DNA of 52,433 nt from Actinomycetes bacterium (GCA_021792405.1 JAJYUU010000008.1:1-52433), one strand, 5' to 3'; counted from the stretch's first letter, positions 44,323 to 52,433 are shown. Notes: a model not told the origin generated them from the sequence alone. Numbers and translations: made by a program.

Positions 44323-44679
44323 TCAGCCGGGCAACCCGACGTCGACAGCGACGTCGGTCTTCGGGTAGTACTGCGCCACCAGGTCAGGCCCGTAGCTCGC
44401 GCGGAACCTCTCGACGACCTCGTGCACCTGACGGGGCTCGGTAACCGGTGTGGCCGTGGCGGTCACGGTCGCGCCGTCGGCGGTGAGCCGCAACCGCGGC
44501 GTCTTGAGCACGTTCTTGAACCAGTCACTGTCGGATCCTCTGACCGGGAGCAGGTAGAACTTATCGCCATCCCGCACAAACCATACCGGGAGCGAAATCT
44601 GCCGCCCGGTGTTCCTGCCGGTAACAGTGAGCTCGACCTGGTTCGTGTGCTGCAATGCGCTGGCGAAGTCACCAGACAT
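44323..44679 (-). CDS. nitroreductase/quinone-reductase-like (split beta-barrel, F420 or FMN type)
   Basis: A 118-residue split-barrel protein of the deazaflavin-dependent nitroreductase or pyridoxamine-oxidase-like group. Seen: VELTVTGRNTGRQISLPVWF, FYLLPVRGSDSDWFKNVLKT and PRLRLTADGATV, the usual cofactor-binding strand pattern. The family reduces quinones or nitro compounds with F420H2, or binds FMN; which applies here is open. GGGGAA lies 6 bases before the ATG. Confidence 0.8.
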   Translation of the reverse strand: MSGDFASALQHTNQVELTVTGRNTGRQISLPVWFVRDGDKFYLLPVRGSDSDWFKNVLKTPRLRLTADGATVTATATPVTEPRQVHEVVERFRASYGPDLVAQYYPKTDVAVDVGLPG

Positions 44680-44909
44680 CTGTGATTCCCCCCGTCCCTT
44701 GCCTGGCCGGCCAGCCGAGCAGGCCGGCTACTGCCGATGCTGGCAGGCTAATACCCGCGTCCCGCTGACCCCTGAGCCGCCCGCGTCGGCCGCGGTCAAA
44801 CTACCTGGCCGAGGGATGCGCGCCGACTGGCCAGCACGGCATCGTTGCTGACAACCGCGTAACCGCAGCCGCGGCCGGAGGTAGCGCGGCGATGACGGGA
44901 GGATCTGCC

Positions 44910-46055
44910 GTGAAAGCGCTTGTGTACAACGGTCCGCGGGACGTATCGGTGACCGAGGTGCCCGATCCGCGCATCGAGCGGCCCGGTGACGCGGTCGTGC
45001 AGATCACCAGGACCAACATCTGCGGCTCGGACCTGCACATGTACGAAGGCCGCACCGACATCGAACCCGGCCGGGTCCTCGGCCACGAGAACATGGGCCG
45101 GGTCGTGGAGACCGGCCCCGCGGTCGAGCAACTGCGCCCCGGCGACATGGTCGCGGTCCCGTTCAACGTCGCCTGCGGCCACTGCCCCAACTGCGAACGC
45201 GGCCTGACCAGCTACTGCCTGACCGCCAATCCCGACAGCGGCATCGCCGGCGCCGCCTACGGCTTCGCCGACATGGGCCCTTGGAACGGCGGCCAGGCCG
45301 AATACCTGCGAGTCCCGTGGGCCGACTTCAACCTCCTCCCGCTGCCCGACGACGCGGCTGAGAAGCAGAACGACTACGTCATGCTCTCCGACATCTTCCC
45401 TACTGGCTACCACGCCACCGAAATGGCCCACGTCACCGCCGGCGACACCGTCGTCATCTACGGCGCGGACCCGGTTGGCCTGATGGCCGCCTACTCCGCC
45501 ATCATCAAAGGCGCCAGCAAAGTCATGGTCATCGACCGCCACCCGGACCGGCTCGCTCTCGCCGAGAAGATCGGCGCCATCCCGATCAACGACGGCGCAA
45601 CCTCACCCGTCGAGCAGGTCCTGCACGCTACCGACGGCCACGGTGCCGACTGCGGCTGCGAGTGCGTCGGCTACCAGGCCCACGACCCGGCAGGCCACGA
45701 GCACCCCAGTCAGACCCTCAACGAACTCGTTGATTCCGTCAAGGCCACCGGCCACATCGGCGTGGTCGGTCTCTACGTCCCCGCAGACCCCGGCGGCTCC
45801 GACGAGCTCGCCCGGCGCGGCGAGATCGCCTTCGACTACGGGAACTTCTGGTTCAAGGGCCAGCACATGGGCACCGGGCAGTGTCCCGTCAAGGCCTACG
45901 ACACCCACCTGCGCGACCTCATCAGCATCGGCAAGGCAACACCCTCCTTCGTCATCTCCCACCAGCTCCCGCTCGACCAGGCACCGCAGGCGTACCGGCA
46001 CTTCGACAACCGCGATAGCGGCTGGACCAAAGTCACACTCTTCCCGGCCGGCTAA
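44910..46055 (+). CDS. fdhA: glutathione-independent formaldehyde dehydrogenase (zinc ADH family)
   Basis: A 381-residue zinc alcohol dehydrogenase of the PFDH class. The catalytic zinc ligands are Cys38 in NICGSDLH and the GHE at 58-60. The structural zinc cysteines are C89, C92, C95 and C103 in ACGHCPNCERGLTSYC. The NAD-binding motif is IYGADPVGLMA. The long insert after residue 240 (CECVGYQAHDPAGHEHP) marks the formaldehyde-dehydrogenase class, which keeps NAD tightly bound. GTG start chosen for GGGAGG 7 bases upstream. It lies 20 bp before the PfpI-like gene. Confidence 0.9.
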   Translation: MKALVYNGPRDVSVTEVPDPRIERPGDAVVQITRTNICGSDLHMYEGRTDIEPGRVLGHENMGRVVETGPAVEQLRPGDMVAVPFNVACGHCPNCERGLTSYCLTANPDSGIAGAAYGFADMGPWNGGQAEYLRVPWADFNLLPLPDDAAEKQNDYVMLSDIFPTGYHATEMAHVTAGDTVVIYGADPVGLMAAYSAIIKGASKVMVIDRHPDRLALAEKIGAIPINDGATSPVEQVLHATDGHGADCGCECVGYQAHDPAGHEHPSQTLNELVDSVKATGHIGVVGLYVPADPGGSDELARRGEIAFDYGNFWFKGQHMGTGQCPVKAYDTHLRDLISIGKATPSFVISHQLPLDQAPQAYRHFDNRDSGWTKVTLFPAG

Positions 46056-46075
46056 CCACAACCACGGGAGCAGCC

Positions 46076-46693
46076 ATGACTCGAGATCTTGGCGGCATGA
46101 CAATCGCGATCCTGGCGACCGACGGTGTAGAGCGGAACGAGCTTGAGGAGCCCCGGGGCGCCGTATACGGTGCGGGCGCCGCCTGCGACCTGCTGTCAAT
46201 CCATCCGGGCGAGATCCAGGCCCGGCAGTTCGACCTGGTACCGGCCGGCACGCTCGCGGTCGACCGGCAGATCGGCGACGCCAGGCCGGACGACTATGAC
46301 GCGCTGCTGCTGCCGGGCGGCACCGTCAGTCCCGATCTGCTGCGGATCAATGCCACTGCTATCGGCTTCGTGAAGGCGTTCGCGCAGACCGGCAAGCCCA
46401 TCGGCGCGATCTGCCACGGCCCGTGGACGCTCATCGAGGCCGACGTGGTGCGCGGCCGGCGACTGACCTCGTGGCCGAGCCTGTGGACCGACCTGCGCCT
46501 GGCCGGCGCTCAAGCCGTCGACCAGGAAGTCGTCATCGACGGCCAGTTCACAACCAGCCGCTCCCCCGCAGACCTGCCCGCCTTCTGCCCGGCGATCATC
46601 GAGCAATTCGCCGGCCGCCGGGTGGCCGGGTTAGCTGGCCGGCACCGGCGGGAGCGGGAACCGGATCGACGCGGCAGTGAGCGGCTCAGCTAG
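46076..46693 (+). CDS. DJ-1/PfpI-family protein
   Basis: A 205-residue DJ-1/PfpI protein: MTIAILATDGVERNELEEPR with the conserved Glu, YDALLLPGGTVSPDLLRINA, and the nucleophile elbow GAICHGPW with Cys113-His114. Family members act as glyoxalases, deglycases or chaperones. Placement 20 bp after the formaldehyde dehydrogenase suggests a joint role in reactive-carbonyl defence. The last 60 bp overlap the end of the convergent baeRF gene; the terminal Arg-rich stretch is outside the usual domain. Confidence 0.9.
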   Translation: MTRDLGGMTIAILATDGVERNELEEPRGAVYGAGAACDLLSIHPGEIQARQFDLVPAGTLAVDRQIGDARPDDYDALLLPGGTVSPDLLRINATAIGFVKAFAQTGKPIGAICHGPWTLIEADVVRGRRLTSWPSLWTDLRLAGAQAVDQEVVIDGQFTTSRSPADLPAFCPAIIEQFAGRRVAGLAGRHRREREPDRRGSERLS

Positions 46694-47776
46694 CCGCTCA
46701 TCATCGCTGATGTGCTTGACAGAGCCACCCTCGGCGATTACCTCCTGGGCCAGCTCGTCGACGATGTCCGGGGATGGCCTGGTCGGATTGCCGCAGAGCG
46801 GACAGGTATCGCCAGATCGCGCCAGCCAGCCCGATTGGTCGCATACCACGCCCGGCACCACAACGCCGTCCATGACGAGCAGGGTCTGTATCGCGGCGAT
46901 CGAACCAGCCCACAGGCAGCTGTCCAGGCCCGCGACGGCCAGCCCGCCCGATGCCACCTTCGCCAGGGTGTCGCTGACCAACTGCCTCTCCTGCGCACTC
47001 TCGTAACTCTGCAGGATCGCGTCGGCGTTCGCGCGCACCTCGGCGAGCACCGGCTCGGCCGGGTCGACGCTGAAGGTGCCGGCGACCAGTGCCCGCAGGT
47101 CCTTCGGCAGGAAGTCGATGAAGGCCGGCACCTCGTACTCGTGACCGCCGACGATCAGCAGGTCGAAGCCCTTAGCCCGGAACAACTGCTCAAGTCGCTC
47201 CACGACGTTCCGATAGTGGCGTTTGCTCAGTTCGTCTGCCTTGTTGCGGACCCGTTGCTCGACCCGCCACGCGGCGAAGTTCGGCTTGCGCAGCACCCGG
47301 TCCCGGACCTTGCCCACTTCGCGTAGCTCGTCCTGGTAGATCTCCCAGAGCCGGGCAGAGGCCTTGTCCACGACCACGACGCAGGCGCGGTGGTACTCGT
47401 CCAGGACTGTCAGCATCGGCCGGACGTGCGGCATCGCATCGACTACCGCTTGGTCACGGACCCGGCGCGGCAGCGGCACCTCCTCGTAGAGATTGCGCCC
47501 GCTGCAGGCGAAGATGGCGACCGCACCCGGCTTCCAGCGTTCCTGCGCCAGCGCTTCCCTGATCCGGTCGACGTCGGCTCGCAGTGACAGGCGTGCTTCA
47601 TGATCGACGGAGTCGTTCTTCGCGAGCGGGTAGACCTCGTCCAGCATGCTCGTCACCCGTGCGTGCAGATCCTCGCGATGACCTGGATCAGCGTCGACGT
47701 GTGCATAGAGCGAAGTAACGGGTAGCTCGTTTCCGTCGAACCGGACAATCCGATCAACTGTCTCCGCTGTCAGCAT
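46631..47776 (-). CDS. baeRF-family (Rv2629/Vms1-like) ribosome-associated protein
   Basis: A 381-residue bacterial relative of archaeo-eukaryotic release factor eRF1. The first domain has TSLYAHVDADPGHREDLHAR and AVAIFACSGRNLYEEVPLPR. The second has HRACVVVVDKASARLWEIYQ and RHYRNVVERLEQLFRAKGFD. The third has LLIVGGHEYEVPAFIDFLPK and then a CPLCGNP zinc-ribbon remnant. No GGQ peptide-release motif is visible. Relatives are linked to ribosome hibernation or peptidyl-tRNA hydrolysis. Start MLTAETV chosen for GGGGAGAG upstream. Convergent with, and overlapping, the PfpI gene. Confidence 0.8.
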   Translation of the reverse strand: MLTAETVDRIVRFDGNELPVTSLYAHVDADPGHREDLHARVTSMLDEVYPLAKNDSVDHEARLSLRADVDRIREALAQERWKPGAVAIFACSGRNLYEEVPLPRRVRDQAVVDAMPHVRPMLTVLDEYHRACVVVVDKASARLWEIYQDELREVGKVRDRVLRKPNFAAWRVEQRVRNKADELSKRHYRNVVERLEQLFRAKGFDLLIVGGHEYEVPAFIDFLPKDLRALVAGTFSVDPAEPVLAEVRANADAILQSYESAQERQLVSDTLAKVASGGLAVAGLDSCLWAGSIAAIQTLLVMDGVVVPGVVCDQSGWLARSGDTCPLCGNPTRPSPDIVDELAQEVIAEGGSVKHISDDERLAEPLTAASIRFPLPPVPAS

Positions 47777-47997
47777 CCGCTCTCCCCGCGTTAGGACGAT
47801 ATCCGGGCCGCCGGAGACAACGAGTGCTGCCATTAGTCAGGGCGACGACGGTACCTGAGCTTTTGATGTACCCACGGCAGCCGGCCGCCCATGCGCGCAA
47901 CTGCCGGGTCGGCTGAGTTCAAACTTCGGCAACGCGTCGAGGACCGCCATGATCTCGTCGAACGGCCAGCGCTGTGTGACGCGCTGAGCGCGGGGTG

Positions 47998-48957
47998 TCA
48001 CGGCACCGCCAAGGCGTGGGCGGCCAACGGGCCGGCAAACCGGGCGATCAGCGCCGACCCTGCCGCGACGAGCAGCGTCACGGCGACGAGGGCCAGCCCG
48101 TTGCCGATGTGCCGGGCGCGCGGCGGGGGGTCAAGCAAGCGCTGCACCCGGGCTGTCACGTTCTGGGCGGTTGCCGCCAGGGCGAGGACGGGGATGGCCG
48201 TGCCGGTGCCCATGGCCAGCAGCGCAGTGACGAGGACCGGCCGGCCAAAGTCGCGCGCCGCGCGGTCGTCGGCACGCATCTCGGCAAGCCGCTCCACCTC
48301 GGCGGCACCGCGCCTGAACAGCGGCACGCGCGGCAGGATTGCGGCCAGCGCGCGGGTGAGCGCCACGAGCCGGTGGTGGCCGCCGGCCAGGTGCGCCTTC
48401 TCGTGCGCGATCACCGCGGTGAGCTGCGCGGGCTCGAGTACGGCGAGGGCGCCGGCGGTAAGCACGATGGCGGGCGGGCGGCCCGGCACGCAGTAGGCGG
48501 CCGGCTGCGGGACGTCGAGGACTACCGCGCCGCTGGCCGCCGGCAGCGCGCGGCCGGTGATCCGGGCTGACTCGGCATGAGCGCGCGTCTGCCGACGGGA
48601 CCGCTGCAGCCGGCGGCCGTACTGCCCGGCCAGGACCGCAGCGGTCAGGGCACCGCCGAGTGCGGCGGCGCTGAGCGGAATCTCGAGGATCGCGCCCCGG
48701 TATACCAGCGGCGGGCAAGCGTGCCCGGTGGCCGACCGGCAGATCGCCTGAGCCAGCAGCGGCCAGCCCGTGACTGCCGCGCTGAGCAGGTACTGCAGCG
48801 CGGCCGCGAAGCATGCCAGCACGCAGGCCATCGAGGCCAGCCAGGCCGCCAGCCCCAGCCGCGCGCTCATGCCGCGGGCGGTCAGCGCCGCCAGCAACCC
48901 GGGCAGCAACCGCGCGACCGCCAGCGCATACACGCAGATCAGCAGCGCCGCGGTCAT
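47998..48957 (-). CDS. M56-family (BlaR1-like) membrane metallopeptidase
   Basis: A 319-residue membrane protease. About four hydrophobic spans surround the zinc motif HEKAH at residues 185-189 (AVIAHEKAHLAGGHH), with the Glu ligand region EVERLAEMRADDRAARDFG after it. Unlike staphylococcal BlaR1 there is no penicillin-binding sensor domain, so the signal must come another way. The ATG overlaps the stop of the blaI gene, giving the classical BlaI-BlaR1 pair in which the protease cleaves the repressor. Confidence 0.9.
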   Translation of the reverse strand: MTAALLICVYALAVARLLPGLLAALTARGMSARLGLAAWLASMACVLACFAAALQYLLSAAVTGWPLLAQAICRSATGHACPPLVYRGAILEIPLSAAALGGALTAAVLAGQYGRRLQRSRRQTRAHAESARITGRALPAASGAVVLDVPQPAAYCVPGRPPAIVLTAGALAVLEPAQLTAVIAHEKAHLAGGHHRLVALTRALAAILPRVPLFRRGAAEVERLAEMRADDRAARDFGRPVLVTALLAMGTGTAIPVLALAATAQNVTARVQRLLDPPPRARHIGNGLALVAVTLLVAAGSALIARFAGPLAAHALAVP

Positions 48958-49322
48958 TCCGGCCGCCGGCCGGCCAGCCGCTGCACCACGGCGCGCAGCA
49001 CTTGCGACTCCGCTCCCCCGATCTGCGCGACAAAGTGCGTGAGCACTGCCTCGGTGTCCCCACCGCCAGCCAGCGCCTCGCGCATCAGCCGCGCGCTGTA
49101 CTCCTCGCGACTCGCAGTCGCGGTGTACTGATAGGCCTTGCCGTCCTTGACCCGCGCGAGCCAGCCCTTGCGGTGCAGGTTGTCCATAGTGCTCATGACC
49201 GTCGTGTACGCGATCGAGCGATCCCGGCTGAGCTGATCGAACAGGTCCCTGACGGTCACCGGCCCGCAGGCGTCCCACACCATGTGCATGACCACCGACT
49301 CAAGCTCGCCGAATCCGCGCAC
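48954..49322 (-). CDS. BlaI/MecI/CopY-family repressor
   Basis: A 122-residue winged-helix repressor: GELESVVMHMVWDACGPVTV, then SIAYTTVMSTMDNLHRKGWL (recognition helix) and GKAYQYTATASREEY (wing). GTG start with GGGAGG 4 bases upstream. It is translationally coupled to the M56 protease. A perfect 26-bp palindrome 71 bp upstream is its likely operator and would also cover the promoter of the divergent DUF929 gene. Confidence 0.93.
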   Translation of the reverse strand: MRGFGELESVVMHMVWDACGPVTVRDLFDQLSRDRSIAYTTVMSTMDNLHRKGWLARVKDGKAYQYTATASREEYSARLMREALAGGGDTEAVLTHFVAQIGGAESQVLRAVVQRLAGRRPE

Positions 49323-49393
49323 GTTGCCTCCCGCTGCGCCGCCGGGCCGTTACCTGCTGCCGCTGACAGCTACCGGGAGCAGTCTAACGCATG

Positions 49394-49419
49394 CTACGGT
49401 CTACGTACGTAGACCGTAG
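49394..49419. promoter_or_regulatory. BlaI-type operator, perfect 26-bp palindrome
   Basis: CTACGGTCTACGT (49394-49406) is followed directly by its exact reverse complement. The inner GTCTAC/GTAGAC halves resemble the TAC-TAC/GTAGTA pattern of BlaI/MecI sites. It ends 15 bp before the first ATG of the DUF929 gene, so repressor bound here would block that promoter. Confidence 0.85.
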
Positions 49420-49434
49420 ATAACGACCGGCGGG

Positions 49435-50331
49435 ATGGGTACCATGGGTAAGGCTGACCGGCTTGCAGCGCAGCGGACCCGGCAGAAGATCGCCGCCCAG
49501 CAGGCGGCGGCAAGGCGCGCCGAGACGCGCCGGAGAATCGCGATCGCAGGCGGCGGCGTCGCCGTCGTGGTGCTGCTGGTGATCGTCCTCGTGCTGGTCA
49601 GCCTCGGCAGGTCCCCGGCACCAGCGGGGCCGGCCTTCGCGCCAGTCGCAGCCGACCCGGCGATCGCGCGCGAGATCACGACCGTGCCGGCTACCACGTT
49701 CAACCGGGTAGGCGCAGGCACAGCGACCGGCCTCAAACCGATCACCGGGCAACCCGAGCTCATGGCCGGTCGGACGCCGGAACTGCTGTACATGGGCGGC
49801 GAGTTCTGCCCGTACTGCGCCGCGGAACGGTGGGCGATCGCAGCCGCCGTCAGCCGGCTCGGCACGCTTACCGGACTGCGCTTCATCCACTCCTCGCCTG
49901 CCGACGTATACCCGAGCACGCCCACGCTGACCTTCGCCGACGCCCGCTACGCCAGCAAGTACCTCCAGTTCGTGCCCGTCGAGTGGTACGGGGAGAAGGC
50001 TGACCCGGCCACCCCCTTCGGGCACGTCTACCTCCAGCACCCCACGCCGCAAGAGCAAGCGCTGTTCGCCCGGTACTCAGGCGGCTCGATTCCGTTCGTC
50101 GACATCGGCAACCGCTACCTTGTCCCGAGCGCTCAGTACCTGCCGTCCGCCCTGGCCGGGCTGACTTGGGCGCAAGTCGCCGCGGCCATGCACAACCCGG
50201 CCAGCGCGATCGGCCGCGACATCGACGGGGCAGCCAACATGATCACCGCCGCGATCTGCAGGCTGACCGGCAATCAGCCCGCCAGCGCTTGCCGGTCAGC
50301 CGGCGTCGTCACGGCCGGCCAATCGATCTGA
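49435..50331 (+). CDS. DUF929-family thioredoxin-like membrane protein
   Basis: A 298-residue protein. The basic N terminus is rich in Arg/Gln/Ala, and a single span (VAVVVLLVIVLVLVSLG, about residues 41-57) follows. The extracellular domain has a thioredoxin-like CPYC in YMGGEFCPYCAAERW, and a later SGGSIPFVDIGNRY with the cis-proline position. DUF929 members are thought to be thiol oxidoreductases; that is family inference. Two ATGs (49435 and 49444) are possible. It is divergent from blaI and shares the palindromic operator. Confidence 0.88.
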   Translation: MGTMGKADRLAAQRTRQKIAAQQAAARRAETRRRIAIAGGGVAVVVLLVIVLVLVSLGRSPAPAGPAFAPVAADPAIAREITTVPATTFNRVGAGTATGLKPITGQPELMAGRTPELLYMGGEFCPYCAAERWAIAAAVSRLGTLTGLRFIHSSPADVYPSTPTLTFADARYASKYLQFVPVEWYGEKADPATPFGHVYLQHPTPQEQALFARYSGGSIPFVDIGNRYLVPSAQYLPSALAGLTWAQVAAAMHNPASAIGRDIDGAANMITAAICRLTGNQPASACRSAGVVTAGQSI

Positions 50332-50428
50332 CCAGCCAGGCAAGCACCGGCGGCTGACCACCACCACAGCGACGCTCGCCCGCCGGCGGCTTCAACCGGC
50401 CCCGGGTTTCTGCGAGAGCGTCACCGGG

Positions 50429-51205
50429 TCAGCTGGACGTCGTGAACCCGCCGTTGCTGTACAGGACTTGCCCGTTGATCCAGCCTCCGGCGTCGGACAT
50501 GAGGAAGCGGACCAGATCCGAGATGTCGGTCGGCGTCCCGAGCCGACCGGCCGGCGTGCTGCTCACGCACGCCTGGCGGATCGCGGGGGTCATCCAGCCG
50601 GTGTCGATCGGGCCGGGGTTGATGACGTTGGCGCGTATGCCGCGGCTGGCGAGCTCGATAGCCGCTGCCATAACGACCCGGTCCAGAGCTCCCTTGCTCG
50701 CTCCGTACGGCAAGTTGTGCGCAGCGTGGTCACTGGTGAGCGCGACAATCCGTCCTCTGACCTCCGTCGTCGGGCTGGCAGGCAGGCACTCAGCAAATGC
50801 CTTGATCAGCAGCCACACGGCACGGGCGTTGACCGCGAAATGCCGCTCCCAGCTGTCAAGCGTCGTGTCCAGGATCGAGCCGTCCACGCTCTCGCAATGC
50901 GACATCACCAGCCCGTGCAGGGCGCCCAGCCCGGACGCGGTCGCTACCAGGTCCGCGGCGGTACCGACCGTGGCAAGGTCCGCGGGCATGACCTCAACCC
51001 TGCTCCCCAGGCGGCGGCACTGCGCCGCCACGTCGTCGGCATCGTGCTCGCCGCGCTCATAGCCCAGCCGGTCGTCATACGGCTTCCAGCAGTTCAGCAC
51101 CAGGTCCCACCCGTCCTCGGCAAGCCCGAGCGCGAGACCTGCGCCAATGGACCGCCGCCGGCCGACACCAGTGACCAGCACCGTGCCGTGACCCTGACCA
51201 GACAT
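50429..51205 (-). CDS. SDR family oxidoreductase
   Basis: A 258-residue short-chain dehydrogenase of a divergent kind. The cofactor loop reads TGVGRRRSIGAG, the type found in enoyl-reductase-like SDRs. The NNAG motif is replaced by VMSHCES. The active-site serine lies in ALTSDHAAH, and Tyr-Lys in YGASKGA. It ends with GQVLYSNGG. Start MSGQGHG chosen for GGGAGG 5 bases before. It is convergent with the DUF929 gene. Similar SDRs occur near aminoglycoside or sugar-modifying genes, but nothing here shows that. Confidence 0.88.
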   Translation of the reverse strand: MSGQGHGTVLVTGVGRRRSIGAGLALGLAEDGWDLVLNCWKPYDDRLGYERGEHDADDVAAQCRRLGSRVEVMPADLATVGTAADLVATASGLGALHGLVMSHCESVDGSILDTTLDSWERHFAVNARAVWLLIKAFAECLPASPTTEVRGRIVALTSDHAAHNLPYGASKGALDRVVMAAAIELASRGIRANVINPGPIDTGWMTPAIRQACVSSTPAGRLGTPTDISDLVRFLMSDAGGWINGQVLYSNGGFTTSS

Positions 51206-51682
51206 GACAGCCTCCCGGACGGACAAGACAGAGCGCGAGCAAGGCAACCATGCCCGGCCAGGCCAGGGCAACTGACTATCCGCGCCAGGGCAACTGACTA
51301 TCCGCACCGCAGGATGTGGCCCAGCCCTTCCGCGCGCTAATGGCCCGTGCTGGTGAGCGGCTGCCTCGGCTAGCGTCGGTTGCATGGCAACTGCAAGGGG
51401 CGAGCCGTGCTGGCCTACCCGGCCGACCGGCCGGTGACCAGGCGGGACGCTATCCAGGCGCTCTACCAGCAGCTGGTTGATGCGGAGGTGAAGTTCGGCA
51501 GCGAGGCGCCGCTGCCGACCGTAAGGTTCGAGGACCTGGCGCTAACCTCAACTCGCCATAACTGGCGGGAGCGGTGTCACCCGCGGGCGACAACAGCGGT
51601 TCAGCTACTAGCAGGCACACCGGAGCGGCCGCCCGGCAAGGCGCCGCCGAGCGTTTCCGCGGAGACGTCAGGGGCAGGACGG
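51206..51682. other. intergenic region with a possible small gene
   Basis: The 477 bp between the SDR start and the acyltransferase stop hold a 22-bp tandem repeat. On the plus strand there is also a GTG at 51407 with AAGGGG 6 bases before it, opening a frame that begins VLAYPADRPVTRRDAIQALY. The frame then runs antisense through the acyltransferase gene to the window end, so only its first 90 codons could be meaningful. I do not recognise it. Confidence 0.35.
51262..51305. repeat. 22-bp perfect tandem duplication
   Basis: The unit starting GCCAGGGCAACTGACTATCC and ending GC is present twice back to back (51262-51283 and 51284-51305), about 60-100 bp before the SDR start. It may hold a duplicated regulator site or be a slippage product. 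Confidence 0.85.
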
Positions 51683-52433
51683 TCAGGCCAGGATCTGCGC
51701 GGGATGCTCGATCAGCGCGACGAAAGCCTTCATCCACTCCGCTGCCGTGGCGCCGTCGATGGCCCGGTGGTCGGCCGAGAGAGTCACCCGCATCACCGCG
51801 CCGACTCGCAGCTTCCCCTTCTTGACCACCGGGGCGTCGTGAATGGCACCGACGGCAAGGATCGACGACTGCGGCGGGTTGATGATCGCGCTGAACTGCT
51901 CGACGCCGAACATGCCGAGATTTGTCACGCAGGTCGTGCCGCCTTCGAGCTCGCGCTGCTGGAGGCGGCCCGCTCCGGCGCGGTCAACCAGGTCGGCAAC
52001 CGCAACGGCCAGCGCGGAGACCGGGTATCGCTCGGCTGCGCGGAGTACCGGGGTGACCAGCCCGCGCGGACTGGCAACGGCAACGCCGATGTCGACCGAG
52101 TCATACGACAGCAGGGCCTCGGGTGTCCAGATCACGTTCATGGCAGGGACGAGCTGATGGGCGCGGGCGACCGCCTTGATGACGAGGTCATTGACCGAGA
52201 CCCTGGCCGGGCCCGTCCCCTCGTTGAGCTCCGCTCGCAATCGCAGCAGCTTGCCTGCCCTGGCGCTGCCGCTGAGGTAGAAGTGCGGGACCGTCCGCTT
52301 GCTCTCGGTCAGCCGGCTGGCGATTGCCTGGCGGACCCGGCTGTGCGCGATTGCGGTGTGCCCCGCAGGCGCCAGCGCGGCCGCCAGCGGCGCGGCCGTC
52401 TGCGGGGCGGCCGTCTGCGGGGCGGCCGGCGCG
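51683..52433 (-). CDS. dihydrolipoamide acyltransferase (E2), C-terminal part, runs off window
   Basis: The catalytic domain of a 2-oxo acid dehydrogenase E2. Seen: the opening AIAHSRVRQAIASRLTESKR, TVPHFYLSGSARAGKLLRLR, VSVNDLVIKAVARAHQLVPA, VASPRGLVTPVLRAAE and FGVEQFSAIINPPQSSILAV. The active-site histidine lies in TLSADHRAIDGATAAEW. Towards the window edge is an Ala/Pro linker (AAPQTAAPQTAAP), so the lipoyl and E1/E3-binding domains lie outside. The protein transfers the acyl group from lipoamide to CoA in a pyruvate or branched-chain dehydrogenase complex. Confidence 0.92.
   Translation of the reverse strand, partial: APAAPQTAAPQTAAPLAAALAPAGHTAIAHSRVRQAIASRLTESKRTVPHFYLSGSARAGKLLRLRAELNEGTGPARVSVNDLVIKAVARAHQLVPAMNVIWTPEALLSYDSVDIGVAVASPRGLVTPVLRAAERYPVSALAVAVADLVDRAGAGRLQQRELEGGTTCVTNLGMFGVEQFSAIINPPQSSILAVGAIHDAPVVKKGKLRVGAVMRVTLSADHRAIDGATAAEWMKAFVALIEHPAQILA

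Noticed and set aside
48957-49278. Longer N-terminal extension of the M56 protease frame
   Set aside because: The extension is the out-of-frame reading of the blaI gene; the ATG overlapping the blaI stop is a better start.

Overview
The window is chromosomal DNA of a high-GC Gram-positive actinomycete. Evidence includes very high GC with strong third-position bias, GTG/TTG starts with GGAGG-type ribosome sites, and actinobacterial marker families: two Lsr2 nucleoid proteins, a DUF574-type SAM methyltransferase, DUF3040, DUF929, an SCO6745-like protein, and a bacterial archaeo-eukaryotic release-factor (baeRF) relative. I saw no tRNA, rRNA, CRISPR array or prophage. The genus is not settled by the sequence; a Streptosporangiales/Streptomyces-like relative is an inference.

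Layout. 1-8.7 kb: mostly minus-strand metabolic genes (SDRs, methyltransferase, flavin monooxygenase, agmatinase-family ureohydrolase, nitrilase-family amidase). The permease and PucR regulator that should head the ureohydrolase operon survive only as fused 3' remnants. An orphan ATPase-nuclease, an SDR and an Lsr2 follow. 8.9-17.3 kb: citrate synthase, then a LacI-controlled ABC importer whose last gene is a secreted-type metallophosphoesterase. 17.3-21.7 kb: a stress/dormancy-like block of two universal stress proteins, a CBS-BON protein, a MarR regulator and a ClC transporter. 21.8-27 kb: an IclR-controlled catabolic cluster (amidohydrolase; CoA-transferase; LigB/LigA-type extradiol dioxygenase) with matching operator palindromes at both promoters. 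27-31.9 kb: second Lsr2, thiolase-like protein, GH5 glucanase, IS630-type transposase.

31.8-42.8 kb is the most interesting part. It is a polysaccharide locus with a processive family-2 glycosyltransferase, a GT39-like membrane glycosyltransferase, a membrane-anchored protein with four Ig-like repeats, an unknown protein, and a histidine kinase/response regulator pair, all in one minus-strand run. A MalT-like LAL regulator and a GH8 endoglucanase follow on the other side. A directional element of about 55 bp occurs three times, each copy upstream of and in the sense orientation to one of the three transcription units (glycosyltransferase operon, LAL regulator, GH8). I know no described family that this element matches.

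42.9-52.4 kb: DUF3040 protein, SCO6745-like protein, F420/flavin-type small oxidoreductase, zinc formaldehyde dehydrogenase with a PfpI/DJ-1 protein, baeRF protein, a BlaI-M56 pair with a perfect 26-bp palindrome shared with a divergent DUF929 thioredoxin-like membrane protein, an SDR, and the C-terminal part of a dihydrolipoamide acyltransferase running off the window end.
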